This document shows, in pieces, positions 26,790 to 35,573 of a stretch of 64,000 bases of DNA. The notes below the pieces were generated by a model, which was not told the DNA's origin, searched no databases, and saw nothing but the letters and a program-made list of their open reading frames with translations. Within the stretch, counting starts at the first letter, position 1. The number at the start of each line of letters is the position of its first letter. Where the stretch lies: positions 62,001 through 126,000 of the forward strand of contig CAKPSF010000001.1 in the NCBI GenBank assembly GCA_934183305.1, written 5' to 3'. This DNA is from an uncultured Clostridia bacterium. GTDB lineage: Bacteria > Bacillota > Clostridia > TANB77 > CAG-508. The translations under genes and the position numbers were made by a program.

Positions 26790-28092
26790 ACTGTTAACAA
26801 AAATACTTTTTATACCTGAAACTTTTTTAGAAACATTTATTGGAATGCTACTTTTTACAAGCATACTAAATATTACTGTTTCTAAGAAAACAAAAATAAA
26901 ATATATAATATATTTTTCAATATTAGCTAATATAATTAGTTTTGTGATTCCAAATCCATACCGTTCATTTATAAACTTAGCATTAATGTTAATATTTATT
27001 AAAATATTATTTAAAACCAATATTATAAAAACTATTTTAGCAGTAATACTTCCAATACTAGTAACTGTACTATGTGAATCAGTAATCACAAGATTATTCT
27101 CATTCGCTTTAGATTTTAACAGTTTAACTTTACGAACTATTCCAATATATAGATTATTAGTTGCTTTAAGCATACAATTTTTAGCATTTATTATTTATAT
27201 TTTTATTAAATACTTTAAGATACAAATATCAATACTCGAAAATATTTCTAAAAAAAGTAAGATTTTAATTATTATAAACTTAATTTTTGCAATATTAGCT
27301 TTATCCATTCAATTTTTTATTACAGGTTTTTATTTAAATAAATTACCAGTATACATTGTGTTATTTAGTAATTTAAGCTTAATATTATATTTCATTCTTA
27401 GTTTATATAGTCTTACTAAAACTACTCAACTTGAACTCACATCATTAAACTTAGAACAAGAAAAAGAAAGTAATAAGATATTAAAAGATTTACAAGATGA
27501 CTTACATGGCTTTAGACACGATTTTACAAATATAATGTGTACAATTGGTGGTTATGTACAAGTTAAAGATATGAATGGATTAAGCAAATATTATTCTCAA
27601 ATTCAAAAAGATATAAATAAAGTAAATAATTTAGGTGCATTAAACCCAGAAACAATAAACAATCCGGCTGTTTTTGTTTTAATTTCTTCAAAATATAGTA
27701 AAGCTTTAGAACTTGGAATTGAAATGAATATAAATATTTTTATAGATCTAAATAAACTTAATATGAAAATTTATGAATTCACAAGAATTTTAGGAATATT
27801 ATTAGATAATGCAATTGAAGCATCAAAAGAATGCAATGAAAAAATAATAAATATTGAAATGAGAAAAGATTCTAATCGTAACAGACAATTATTAATAATT
27901 GAAAATACTTTTAACAATAAAGATGTCAATACAGAACAAATATATGAAAAGAATTATTCTACAAAATCCGGAAATAGTGGACTTGGTTTATGGGAAGTTA
28001 GAAAAATATTAAATAGAAATAATAATTTAAACCTCTTCACTACAAAAAACGAAAAGTTCTTTAAACAACAACTTGAAATATATAATAATTAA
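26743..28092 (+). CDS. GHKL-family sensor histidine kinase, AgrC-like
   Basis: The first 215 residues contain about six hydrophobic membrane spans, the sensor arrangement of AgrC receptors for cyclic peptides. A helical linker leads to the H-box LHGFRHDFTNIM with the phosphorylated histidine, the N-box LGILLDNAIEAS, and the G-box SGLGLWEVRKIL of GHKL ATPases. The length is 449 aa. The start overlaps the response regulator by 47 bases. The signal is most likely the AgrD peptide encoded head-on at 28151-28270. Confidence 0.9.
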   Translation: MEILQIIWTALTTENELLTKILFIPETFLETFIGMLLFTSILNITVSKKTKIKYIIYFSILANIISFVIPNPYRSFINLALMLIFIKILFKTNIIKTILAVILPILVTVLCESVITRLFSFALDFNSLTLRTIPIYRLLVALSIQFLAFIIYIFIKYFKIQISILENISKKSKILIIINLIFAILALSIQFFITGFYLNKLPVYIVLFSNLSLILYFILSLYSLTKTTQLELTSLNLEQEKESNKILKDLQDDLHGFRHDFTNIMCTIGGYVQVKDMNGLSKYYSQIQKDINKVNNLGALNPETINNPAVFVLISSKYSKALELGIEMNINIFIDLNKLNMKIYEFTRILGILLDNAIEASKECNEKIINIEMRKDSNRNRQLLIIENTFNNKDVNTEQIYEKNYSTKSGNSGLGLWEVRKILNRNNNLNLFTTKNEKFFKQQLEIYNN

Positions 28093-28099
28093 CAAGATT

Positions 28100-28141
28100 A
28101 AAGGATAGAAATTTAAGATTACACAATTATTTCTATCCTTT
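28100..28141. terminator. Shared bidirectional terminator of the convergent agr operons
   Basis: AAAGGATAGAAAT (28100-28112) pairs with ATTTCTATCCTTT (28129-28141); a U run follows on the plus side (ATTTTTTT). It lies between the kinase stop and the agrD stop and could end both transcripts. Confidence 0.8.
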
Positions 28142-28150
28142 ATTTTTTTA

Positions 28151-28270
28151 CTAGTCTTTCTTTATTAAAGAAGCTGGCATTTTTGGTTGATGCCACCACC
28201 CAAATATATTGCAAGCTGTATTTGTAGATTTAGCATATTTTTCTGCTACTTTAGCTAATAATTTTAACAT
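28151..28270 (-). CDS. agrD: Cyclic lactone autoinducer peptide precursor AgrD
   Basis: This is a 39-aa precursor of a thiolactone signalling peptide. It has the three AgrD parts: an amphipathic leader MLKLLAKVAEKYAKST, a core around the ring-forming cysteine at position 20 (NTACNIFGWW), and the conserved tail HQPKMPASLIKKD that AgrB recognises. AAGGAGG precedes the ATG by 8 bases. The ring could contain five residues (CNIFG) or seven (CNIFGWW) depending on where AgrB cuts; the usual five-residue ring would end on glycine, which is odd. It is 56 bases downstream of agrB. Confidence 0.9.
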   Translation of the reverse strand: MLKLLAKVAEKYAKSTNTACNIFGWWHQPKMPASLIKKD

Positions 28271-28326
28271 AACAAAATCCTCCTTAGTTAATTTCTTTAT
28301 AATAAATCGTGCCGGCCACAATTTTA

Positions 28327-28950
28327 TTAACTTAAATTATTTTCATTTGCATAGACTTCATATCCATATTTGCAGTTAGCTACTTTATATGCAACCTTAG
28401 TTATCATTAAGCTTTGCATAAATATTCCTAGTATTATTATGTTTGATATAACATTGTTATTTATAAATATCCCTATTGCCAAAGTTATGCTAAGTACTAT
28501 ATATGATAAGATTTGTTTTATCCTTCTATCTTTTTTTCTTAATATTGGTACATTTTCAGTATCTGCTGGTGAATATAACTTGCACATTATCATTCCAAAT
28601 ATCCATGTTAAAACAATGCAAATAATCTTAGTTTGTATATCTAATTCAAATGTTTTACTAATATATGGAATTCCACAGTAAAATGTACTTGTTCCTATAA
28701 TACATCCCAAATGCGTTTTTAAGTGAAAACCACCTGAGAATGCTCTATAAGGGAAAATAACTAACACACACAAGAAAAACTCTTTTAAAACTCCTAATAT
28801 AATGGCAATTGCAATAAATATAAATGTTTTAGGCACTTCCCCTACTATTAAATGTATGCCATAATTTATTACTTCTGCTCTTTCCTCACTTATTTCTGGC
28901 ATTTTCTGTTTTATTTTACTGGTTAAATAATCACAGATTTTATCTACCAT
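28327..28950 (-). CDS. agrB: Accessory gene regulator AgrB, peptide-processing protease
   Basis: AgrB is an integral membrane cysteine protease that cleaves AgrD and forms the thiolactone. The 207-aa protein has about five membrane spans; the catalytic His and Cys sit in RAFSGGFHLKTHLGC, the family hallmark. AGGAG precedes the ATG. It is the first gene of the agrBD operon, transcribed towards the response regulator and kinase genes. Confidence 0.93.
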   Translation of the reverse strand: MVDKICDYLTSKIKQKMPEISEERAEVINYGIHLIVGEVPKTFIFIAIAIILGVLKEFFLCVLVIFPYRAFSGGFHLKTHLGCIIGTSTFYCGIPYISKTFELDIQTKIICIVLTWIFGMIMCKLYSPADTENVPILRKKDRRIKQILSYIVLSITLAIGIFINNNVISNIIILGIFMQSLMITKVAYKVANCKYGYEVYANENNLS

Positions 28951-29044
28951 AATTGTCTCCTCTTTTGTTTTCTTATGAGGCTATTTTATATTAATTTTTT
29001 CTATATAATTTATTTTGAATATAAAAGGTGTTTTTTAATATATA

Positions 29045-29086
29045 AAAAGGTTATAAATCATTTTCATAAACAATTTATAACCTTTT
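29045..29086 (-). terminator. Terminator after the pseudouridine synthase gene
   Basis: Fourteen-bp perfect stem (AAAAGGTTATAAAT with ATTTATAACCTTTT), eight bases past the stop, followed on the minus strand by TATATATT. Confidence 0.7.
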
Positions 29087-29093
29087 ATAAAAT

Positions 29094-29780
29094 TCACATA
29101 ATGTCAAAATCTTTTATCATTACCCACGGACCAATTGGTTCTGGAATATCTGTGAAAGTCATGCTTTCTTTAGTTATTGGGTGTTCTATTGTAAGTTTAT
29201 ACGCCCATAATGAAATTTGTTTTCCTCTTCCGCGAGTTCCGTATTTTTGGTCGCCACATATGCTATGTCCCATTCCTGCTAATTGAACTCTAATTTGATG
29301 ATGTCTACCTGTATGTAGTAAAATTTTTAGCAAAGATAAGTCTATTTCCTCATTATATTTTAAAACTTCATATTCTAACTTAGCATATTTTGAACCAGGT
29401 GTATTTTCTTTAACAATTTTGCTTGTGTTTGTTTTTTCATTTTTTAATAAATAATCTTCTAATATTCCTTTGTTTCTTTCAGGCTTTCCATCAACTATTG
29501 CTAGATACTCTTTTTTGAAAATCTTTTCTCTAACTTGATTACTAAGCCTTGAAGCTGCTTTAGATGTTTTTGCGAATACCATAATTCCACCAACCGGTCT
29601 ATCCAATCTATGTACTAAACCTAAATATACATTTCCCGGTTTGTTATACTTTTCTTTTAAGTATTCTTTTATTAAAGTTAACATATTTACGTCTTCTGTT
29701 TTATCTCCTTGTGAGGGAATATTTGGTGGTTTTTCCACAACGATTATATGATTATCTTCGTATATTATTTTAAGATTCAT
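29094..29780 (-). CDS. RluA/RluD-family pseudouridine synthase
   Basis: This enzyme isomerises uridine to pseudouridine in rRNA or tRNA. The 228-aa protein has the catalytic motif HRLDRPVGGIMVFAKT (Asp of HRLD), LLHTGRHHQIRVQ and ICGDQKYG. It lacks the N-terminal S4 domain found in RluD, so it resembles shorter RluA-like members. The start MNLKIIYEDNH at 29780 has GGGAG 7 bases upstream. It begins one base after the methyltransferase stop, so the two RNA-modification genes are probably coupled. Confidence 0.92.
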   Translation of the reverse strand: MNLKIIYEDNHIIVVEKPPNIPSQGDKTEDVNMLTLIKEYLKEKYNKPGNVYLGLVHRLDRPVGGIMVFAKTSKAASRLSNQVREKIFKKEYLAIVDGKPERNKGILEDYLLKNEKTNTSKIVKENTPGSKYAKLEYEVLKYNEEIDLSLLKILLHTGRHHQIRVQLAGMGHSICGDQKYGTRGRGKQISLWAYKLTIEHPITKESMTFTDIPEPIGPWVMIKDFDIM

Positions 29781-29781
29781 T

Positions 29782-30645
29782 TTATTTCTCCCATTTTGCA
29801 AAGATTCCACATGGCAATGTTAAATTTGAATTAGTCATCGGAAGTCCTATTTCACTTGCAGAAAATTTCCCTTTGTGCTTTTCATTCATATTCATTTTTA
29901 ATACATTTTCTAACACCGTAGAAGAAATGCCTGTTGTATATGAATTAATTAAAAAGAATAAAGGATTATCTGACAAAACTTCCATACATAATTTTATTAA
30001 ATCATATATGTTTTCTTCAAACTTCCAAACCTCTCCATTTGCGCCTCTACCATATGATGGTGGATCCATAATTATAGCATCATATTTATTGCCTCTTCTT
30101 ATTTCTCTATTTACAAATTTAACAACATCATCAACGATATATCTAACTTTAGCTTTTTCTAAACCAGAAGAAATTACATTTTCTTTAGCCCAAGCTGTCA
30201 TTCCTTTTGAACTATCAACATGGCATACACTAGCACCAGCAGATAAACAAGCAACTGTTGCTCCTCCTGTATATGCAAATAAATTCAATACTTTTATTTC
30301 TCTTTTTTCGTTTTGTATTTTATTAATCATCCAATCCCAATTAACAGCTTGTTCTGGAAAAAGCCCAGTATGTTTAAATCCCATTGGTTTTATATTAAAC
30401 GTTAGATTTTTATAATTAATTTGCCACGCTTTAGGTAGTTTGCTAGTATTTTCCCAACTACCTCCACCAGTTTTGCTTCTATTATATTTAGCATCTGCTT
30501 TTTTCCATTTTTCTGGAAAAGTTTTCTCTTTCCAAATTATTTGTGGATCCGGTCTTATTAAAACAATATCTCCCCATCTTTCAAGTTTTTCACCATTTGC
30601 CATATCTAAAATTTCATAATCTTTCCAATTATTTGCTAAATTCAT
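29782..30645 (-). CDS. Class I SAM-dependent methyltransferase, RlmI-like
   Basis: This 287-aa protein has the SAM-binding motif I NLFAYTGGATVACLSAGA (about residue 120), motif II VDSSKGM and motif IV MDPPSYGRG, the arrangement of RlmI/RlmK-like (COG1092) rRNA methyltransferases. The N-terminal part (EKLERWGDIVLIRPDPQIIW) is conserved in a clostridial subgroup. The target is not known. There is no clear Shine-Dalgarno at the only ATG; the frame stays open for another 14 codons upstream. Confidence 0.82.
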   Translation of the reverse strand: MNLANNWKDYEILDMANGEKLERWGDIVLIRPDPQIIWKEKTFPEKWKKADAKYNRSKTGGGSWENTSKLPKAWQINYKNLTFNIKPMGFKHTGLFPEQAVNWDWMINKIQNEKREIKVLNLFAYTGGATVACLSAGASVCHVDSSKGMTAWAKENVISSGLEKAKVRYIVDDVVKFVNREIRRGNKYDAIIMDPPSYGRGANGEVWKFEENIYDLIKLCMEVLSDNPLFFLINSYTTGISSTVLENVLKMNMNEKHKGKFSASEIGLPMTNSNLTLPCGIFAKWEK

Positions 30646-30759
30646 TAATATTTTTGCACACCAAAATAAAGGTATTGCACTCCCTTCTTTTCATATACCC
30701 TATATTTTAACATATTTTTAATTATTTTTCTATCTTTTAGGAATAAATAAGAATAAAAA

Positions 30760-30942
30760 TTATAATGTAATTAATAAATTTATAAAAGTATTAATTAGCA
30801 CAATATATGTTGCTAATACTCCTAAACTCGCACTTCCTATTACAAGTGCTAATTTATTTTTTTTAATAAATTCTATTGTTCGTGATGTTTTATAACTTAC
30901 TCCTCTCGCTTGTCCTTGTGGTATATATCTGATATTTTCCAT
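30760..30942 (-). CDS. Small single-span membrane protein of unknown function
   Basis: This 60-aa protein starts MENIRYIPQGQARGVSYKTS and ends in one long hydrophobic segment (about residues 31-58). I do not recognise it. It has an ideal AGGAGG seven bases ahead of its ATG, but that site is part of the 3' arm of a terminator-like hairpin (30944-30997), so access to it may be controlled. Confidence 0.6.
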   Translation of the reverse strand: MENIRYIPQGQARGVSYKTSRTIEFIKKNKLALVIGSASLGVLATYIVLINTFINLLITL

Positions 30943-30943
30943 A

Positions 30944-30997
30944 AAAAAACCTCCTAAAGAATATCTCTTTTAAAATTATATTCCTTAGAAGTTTTTT
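30944..30997 (-). terminator. Terminator-like hairpin overlapping the ribosome site of the 60-aa gene
   Basis: On the minus strand AAAAAACTTCTAAGGAATAT pairs with ATATTCTTTAGGAGG plus a run of T, with a 13-base loop and one bulge. The descending arm contains the Shine-Dalgarno AGGAGG and the T run abuts the ATG at 30942. Confidence 0.75.
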
Positions 30998-31085
30998 TAT
31001 TACAATAATCGTATGTTCATTTTTTACATTTTTTTGTTTATATTCTAAACACTTTACGGTAATTCTTTTTCTTTGACATTTTACA

Positions 31086-32870
31086 TTATAATTCGTTTTT
31101 TAGTTTTTCTGCCAAACTTTTTGTTATTCCTTTTGTTTGCATTAATTCTTCCATTGTTGCATTTTTAATTTTATCTACACTACCAACTTTCTTTAAAAGT
31201 TCTTTTTTCTTTGCTTCTCCAATTCCTTCAATTTCATCTAATTTAGATTTTGTTATCTCACTATCTCTTAATTTTCTATGATATTCAATTGCTGTATCAT
31301 GTACAGTATCTTGAAATCTAGTAACTAAATTCATTAGATCCTCTGTTAATTCTATTTCTTGTTTTTTGTCATCAATTAGGGCTCTAGTCCTATGTTTATC
31401 ATTTTTAACCATACCATAAATTGGAATATTTAAGTTCAACTCATTTATAGCTTCTTTGGCTGCACGTATTTGAGTTATTCCACCATCTACAAATATTACA
31501 TCAGGTAATTTTCCAAAACCACTGTTTGAGCTATTTATTGAATGCTTTAATCTTCTTGTTATTACTTCTCTCATACAAGCAGGATCGTCTTGATCAAATA
31601 GAGTTTTTATTTTAAATCTTCTTGATAACTTTTTATCTATAACGCCATCTTTTAATACGCACATGCCTGCAACAATATTAGTTCCAGACAAGTTAGAGAT
31701 ATCATAACATTCAATTTTTCTTGGAAGATTTTCTAAATTCAATATTTCTTTTAATTCATTTAAGATATTAAATTTATCATTAACTTTATTTTCTAATGTA
31801 ACTTTAGCATTGTTTTCTGCCATTTCCACAAATTTAAGTTTCTCACCTTTTTGTGGATGTCTTATTTCCACTTTCCTATTTGCTTTCTTAGATAAAATTT
31901 CTTCTATCAATTCTTTATCTTCTATTTCTTTGCTTATCATTATTTTACTAGGTAAGTTTTCATTATTCAAATAATATTGTTTAACAAATTGAGATAATAA
32001 TTCTTCATCTTTTAACTCATTTAAATCATTAAAAAAATAATTCTCTCTTCCAATCATTTTGCTTTGTCTTACAAAGAATAGTTCTATACATGCAGTTAGT
32101 TCATTTCTTGCAATTCCTATTACATCTATTGCATTTTCATTAATATTTGATACTTTTTGTTTTTGTGATATATTTTCTATTGCTATAACTTTATCTCTTA
32201 AATATGCTGCTTTTTCATATTCTTGTTTGCTTGCCGCTTCCATTATTTCATCTTTTAGTTTTTTTATAAGTTTTACAGACTTTCCATCTAGCAACTCAAT
32301 TATTTCCTCAATTTGCTTTTTATAATCTTCTTTTGATACCATATTAACACATGGTCCTAGACACCTACCAATATGATAATTTAGGCAAACTCTTTTATTA
32401 GATTTAAAACTCTTGCATTGTCTTATTTTAAATTTTTGTTTAATAAAATCCACCATTTCTTTGGCACTTCCTGGATTTGCATATGGTCCAAAATATTTCG
32501 CACCATCATTTAAAATTTTTCTAGTAGTATAAATGGTTGGATATTCCTCATTTAAAGTTATTTTTATATATGGATATGTTTTATCATCTTTTAATAAAAC
32601 ATTAAATTTAGGTTTATTTTTCTTAATTAAGTTACACTCTAAAATTAACGCCTCAGCTTCATTATCTACAATAATATATTCAAAATGATCAATTAAACTA
32701 ACCATCTTTTCAATTCTAGTAGTTTTATTATTTTTTCTAAAATATTGTCTTACTCTATTTTTTAAAGAAACTGCCTTTCCAACATAAATAATGTTATCAT
32801 CTTTATCGTGCATTATATAAACGCCTGGCTTCGAAGGAAGTTTCTTAAGTTCTGCTTCTATATTAAACAT
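31086..32870 (-). CDS. uvrC: UvrABC system protein C
   Basis: UvrC makes both incisions in nucleotide excision repair. The 594-aa protein has the GIY-YIG nuclease domain (KPGVYIM, IIYVGKA, residues 15-95), the cysteine cluster CKSFKSNKRVCLNYHIGRC, a UVR motif (KQEYEKAAYLRD), the RNase H-like nuclease with IFVDGG, and a C-terminal helix-hairpin-helix (IEGIGEAKKKELLKKVG). The ATG at 32870 is served by GGAGGTGGAG, which is also the Gly-rich coding end of the upstream gene. Confidence 0.97.
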   Translation of the reverse strand: MFNIEAELKKLPSKPGVYIMHDKDDNIIYVGKAVSLKNRVRQYFRKNNKTTRIEKMVSLIDHFEYIIVDNEAEALILECNLIKKNKPKFNVLLKDDKTYPYIKITLNEEYPTIYTTRKILNDGAKYFGPYANPGSAKEMVDFIKQKFKIRQCKSFKSNKRVCLNYHIGRCLGPCVNMVSKEDYKKQIEEIIELLDGKSVKLIKKLKDEIMEAASKQEYEKAAYLRDKVIAIENISQKQKVSNINENAIDVIGIARNELTACIELFFVRQSKMIGRENYFFNDLNELKDEELLSQFVKQYYLNNENLPSKIMISKEIEDKELIEEILSKKANRKVEIRHPQKGEKLKFVEMAENNAKVTLENKVNDKFNILNELKEILNLENLPRKIECYDISNLSGTNIVAGMCVLKDGVIDKKLSRRFKIKTLFDQDDPACMREVITRRLKHSINSSNSGFGKLPDVIFVDGGITQIRAAKEAINELNLNIPIYGMVKNDKHRTRALIDDKKQEIELTEDLMNLVTRFQDTVHDTAIEYHRKLRDSEITKSKLDEIEGIGEAKKKELLKKVGSVDKIKNATMEELMQTKGITKSLAEKLKNEL

Positions 32871-35049
32871 CTAAAATGCTCCACCTCCTCCGGCCGCTTC
32901 CACCGCCACCAGAAAATCCGCCTCCTCCGGAGAATCCGCCTCCGCTTCCTCCAGAGAAACTATCTGATCCTCCGCCACCAGTTCCAATTGAACTAATAAC
33001 ACTATCAGCTAAATTTTTTATTGATTCTAATCCAGCATTTCTCATATGCATATCAAAGTAACTATAGTCATTATTAATATAGTCAAGTATTTCAGAATTG
33101 TATAAGAATTGAGTAAATTTATCAGCATCAAGCATTGGTTGTATTAAATATACAATTTTACTTGCAATTCCAAAAGATACCGCATACGCTAAATATTTCT
33201 CCCACAAAACAATTTCTTTTATTTCTTTACTATCAATCATAGAATATTCTTCTATTTTGTACTTTAATGCATTTAATCTACTATAATCTTCTATGGCTTT
33301 GGGGTTGTTTTTAAGCATTAGATTATCTGTAAGCATTATTAAAGTTCCAACACAAATTAATATTTCATTTACAAGTAAATATTTATTTTTTGTTAATATT
33401 GCTGTAATTACAAATATAATTAAAAATCCAAGCACTATACTAATTGATTTCATTACTATTTTTTGTCCAGAAACTTTTTGCACTAATTTATTAATTCCTT
33501 TTTTGGCTACATTTATTAATTTTAAAGGAATATATATAATATATAATAATACTGGGAAAAACATTAATGCACAAAGTAATATAGGTGAAATAATAGAAAA
33601 ACTTTTTGAAGTGCTAATACTTAATTGTGAAGACAACATATTATTAAAATTATATATTGATAATATTAATATAATAATAAATAGGAACACATTAAATGCC
33701 TTTAAAAACCATGGTACGCAAACTTTATTAGCCCCTAAATTATTTAGTCTTTTCATTGCCAATTCATCAAGCTTTTCTAACTTTTCTTTAGCATGTTTTT
33801 CTTCAGGAAGTTCTTTTAATCTATCTTCTAAATTTACTTTTGAAGTATTTAATACCCATTTAGCCACAAATTCTTCAATTTCATCTGGCTCATATTTACT
33901 TTTTTCGTTCTTACTTATGTAATACAAATAATCAGAATTGTTGCCAGTTATATAATTTTTTATTTTATCTTTTACACTTATATCTTCATTTGGATTTCGG
34001 TTTATAATATCTATTTCTAGATATTTTTTATTTACTAAGTCTAAAATAACAGCAATTATATCTCTTGATAATACATTTCTGCTTCCTTGTATGCAACCTG
34101 CTAGCAATGGATTATATTTTTCAAACATTTCTTCATCATTGCTTACAACATTATATTTTTTATCTTTTTCAAATATTAAAATTAATATCAACCAGTATAC
34201 TAATAAACATCCAGCTAAAATTAACAAACTATTATTAAATTTATCTTTTTCTTTAACTTTGTTATATATATTTCTTTCTTCTTGCATAATTCTATCTAAA
34301 GCAAATTTATTAGATGCTTTATTTGTTTTCTCTATATTGCTTAAATTAAATAAAACTCTTCCTGCCACATATTCTCCTGGTTTAATATTTTCCACATATA
34401 AATTTATGGTATTTTCATCAATAATTTCAACTTTTCCATTCTCCGGCCCATGTGCGAAAGCGTACAAATTCTCCTTAGTTGTGTTGTTAGGCAGTTTAAT
34501 ATTTATATTTAATTGTTTTATTGTTTTGTCCCAAGCCCCACCAATAAAGTTATAATATATTTCTCCAATATCATTATGTTTTACTGCAACATCTTTTAAA
34601 GTGTAACTTATATTAAAATTTTTTGTTTGATTACTAGATGGTGAATATACTTTTATTTTCTTTATATTATTTTCATCTTGTACAGTATAAACTCCAGTTT
34701 TTCCATTTGATGCATAATTAGTTTGAGTATACTCTACTCCTGCTACTTCTATATTATTTATTATTACAGAACTAGCATTATAAAAACTATCATTAATTAA
34801 TGAGGTTTGCTTTCTTATTTGATCGTATTTACTATCATTTACGCCATATGGTAAAGTTATATAAATTCCATTATAGCTACCATCAAATCTATATGTTAAT
34901 TTTTCATTTATTGATAAATCTCCATTTTCATTTAATGTAACTTCCATATTTATAGAATCTATTGAATAATTTGATGCTTCTACTTTATTGCAAACTAGCA
35001 AGCATAATACAAATAATAAAAAAACAATAAAAAACTTTAATCTTTTCAT
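32863..35049 (-). CDS. DUF2207 membrane protein with Gly-rich tail (probable C-terminal frameshift)
   Basis: This 728-aa protein has a signal peptide (LKFFIVFLLFVLCLLVCNKV), an extracytoplasmic DUF2207 beta region (NMEVTLNENGDLSINEKLTY), one span near residue 280, a cytoplasmic part, and further spans near 460 and 500-560. It ends in a Gly/Ser-rich tail. The last residues here are GRRRWSILDV; dropping one G near 32892 gives GGGGGAF then a stop at 32871, the normal ending of this family, and removes the 8-base overlap with uvrC. Function of the family is unknown; membrane or envelope placement is clear. Confidence 0.85.
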   Translation of the reverse strand: MKRLKFFIVFLLFVLCLLVCNKVEASNYSIDSINMEVTLNENGDLSINEKLTYRFDGSYNGIYITLPYGVNDSKYDQIRKQTSLINDSFYNASSVIINNIEVAGVEYTQTNYASNGKTGVYTVQDENNIKKIKVYSPSSNQTKNFNISYTLKDVAVKHNDIGEIYYNFIGGAWDKTIKQLNINIKLPNNTTKENLYAFAHGPENGKVEIIDENTINLYVENIKPGEYVAGRVLFNLSNIEKTNKASNKFALDRIMQEERNIYNKVKEKDKFNNSLLILAGCLLVYWLILILIFEKDKKYNVVSNDEEMFEKYNPLLAGCIQGSRNVLSRDIIAVILDLVNKKYLEIDIINRNPNEDISVKDKIKNYITGNNSDYLYYISKNEKSKYEPDEIEEFVAKWVLNTSKVNLEDRLKELPEEKHAKEKLEKLDELAMKRLNNLGANKVCVPWFLKAFNVFLFIIILILSIYNFNNMLSSQLSISTSKSFSIISPILLCALMFFPVLLYIIYIPLKLINVAKKGINKLVQKVSGQKIVMKSISIVLGFLIIFVITAILTKNKYLLVNEILICVGTLIMLTDNLMLKNNPKAIEDYSRLNALKYKIEEYSMIDSKEIKEIVLWEKYLAYAVSFGIASKIVYLIQPMLDADKFTQFLYNSEILDYINNDYSYFDMHMRNAGLESIKNLADSVISSIGTGGGGSDSFSGGSGGGFSGGGGFSGGGGSGRRRWSILDV

Positions 35050-35116
35050 TTGTAATTTCTCCCTTTATTTTTCTTAATTATTTTATATCATATATTTTCG
35101 TAAAAATAAACATATA

Positions 35117-35143
35117 TTGAAACAATTTAGGCTTTTGTATAAT
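35117..35143 (+). promoter_or_regulatory. Possible promoter of the glmS remnant
   Basis: TTGAAA (35117-35122) and TATAAT (35138-35143) with a short 15-base spacer, about 120 bases before the glmS-like ATG. No glmS ribozyme core is recognisable in the leader. Confidence 0.35.
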
Positions 35144-35267
35144 ATATTTATATAAAAGGCAATATATTAAAAAAGATATTTGCTTCAAAATCCAGTTTTA
35201 ACTTTATTAGAGCAAAAAATTATTTTTGTAAGTTACTTTTAGTTTATATTACATGGATGTATTTATA

Positions 35268-35528
35268 ATGTGTGGAATAGTGGGATATATAGGTAATAGA
35301 GATGCTATACCTATATTAATTGATGGCTTAAAAAAATTAGAATATAGAGGTTACGATTCATCCGGAATTTCTATATTAGAAAAAAATAAACTGATAGTTA
35401 TTAAAGATAAAGGAATAGTTAATAATTTAGAACTGTTACTAAAAAATAATAATTTAAATTCTCAAATTGGTATTGCTCATGCAAGATGGGCAACTCATGG
35501 CAAGCCAAGCAAAATCAGTTACAGTTGA
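35268..35528 (+). pseudogene. glmS: glmS remnant: N-terminal fragment of glucosamine-6-phosphate synthase
   Basis: Intact GlmS (about 600 aa) makes glucosamine-6-phosphate from fructose-6-phosphate and glutamine. Only the first 80 or so residues remain: MCGIVGYIGNRDAIPIL with the N-terminal nucleophile cysteine, KLEYRGYDSSGI, and GIAHARWATHGKPSK. The match stops abruptly near 35509 and the frame ends at 35528, against the terminator of the PhoH gene. Neither the rest of the glutaminase domain nor the isomerase domains are in the window. No proper Shine-Dalgarno precedes the ATG. A full copy must exist elsewhere if the organism makes its own amino sugars. Confidence 0.85.
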
Positions 35529-35537
35529 ATAATTATG

Positions 35538-35567
35538 AAAAGAGACACTTAAAAAAGTGTCCCTTTT
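35538..35567. terminator. Terminator after the PhoH gene
   Basis: AAAAGAGACACTT pairs with AAGTGTCCCTTTTT around a 4-base A loop, seven bases past the phoH stop; the U/A tracts on both sides allow use from either direction. Confidence 0.8.
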
Positions 35568-35573
35568 TCGCTT

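Noticed and set aside
32876..33061. Proline-rich plus-strand open frame
   Set aside because: The proline runs are the reverse reading of Gly codons at the DUF2207 tail.
33293..33922. 209-codon open frame on the plus strand
   Set aside because: Antisense to the DUF2207 membrane protein, with no start signal or family resemblance.
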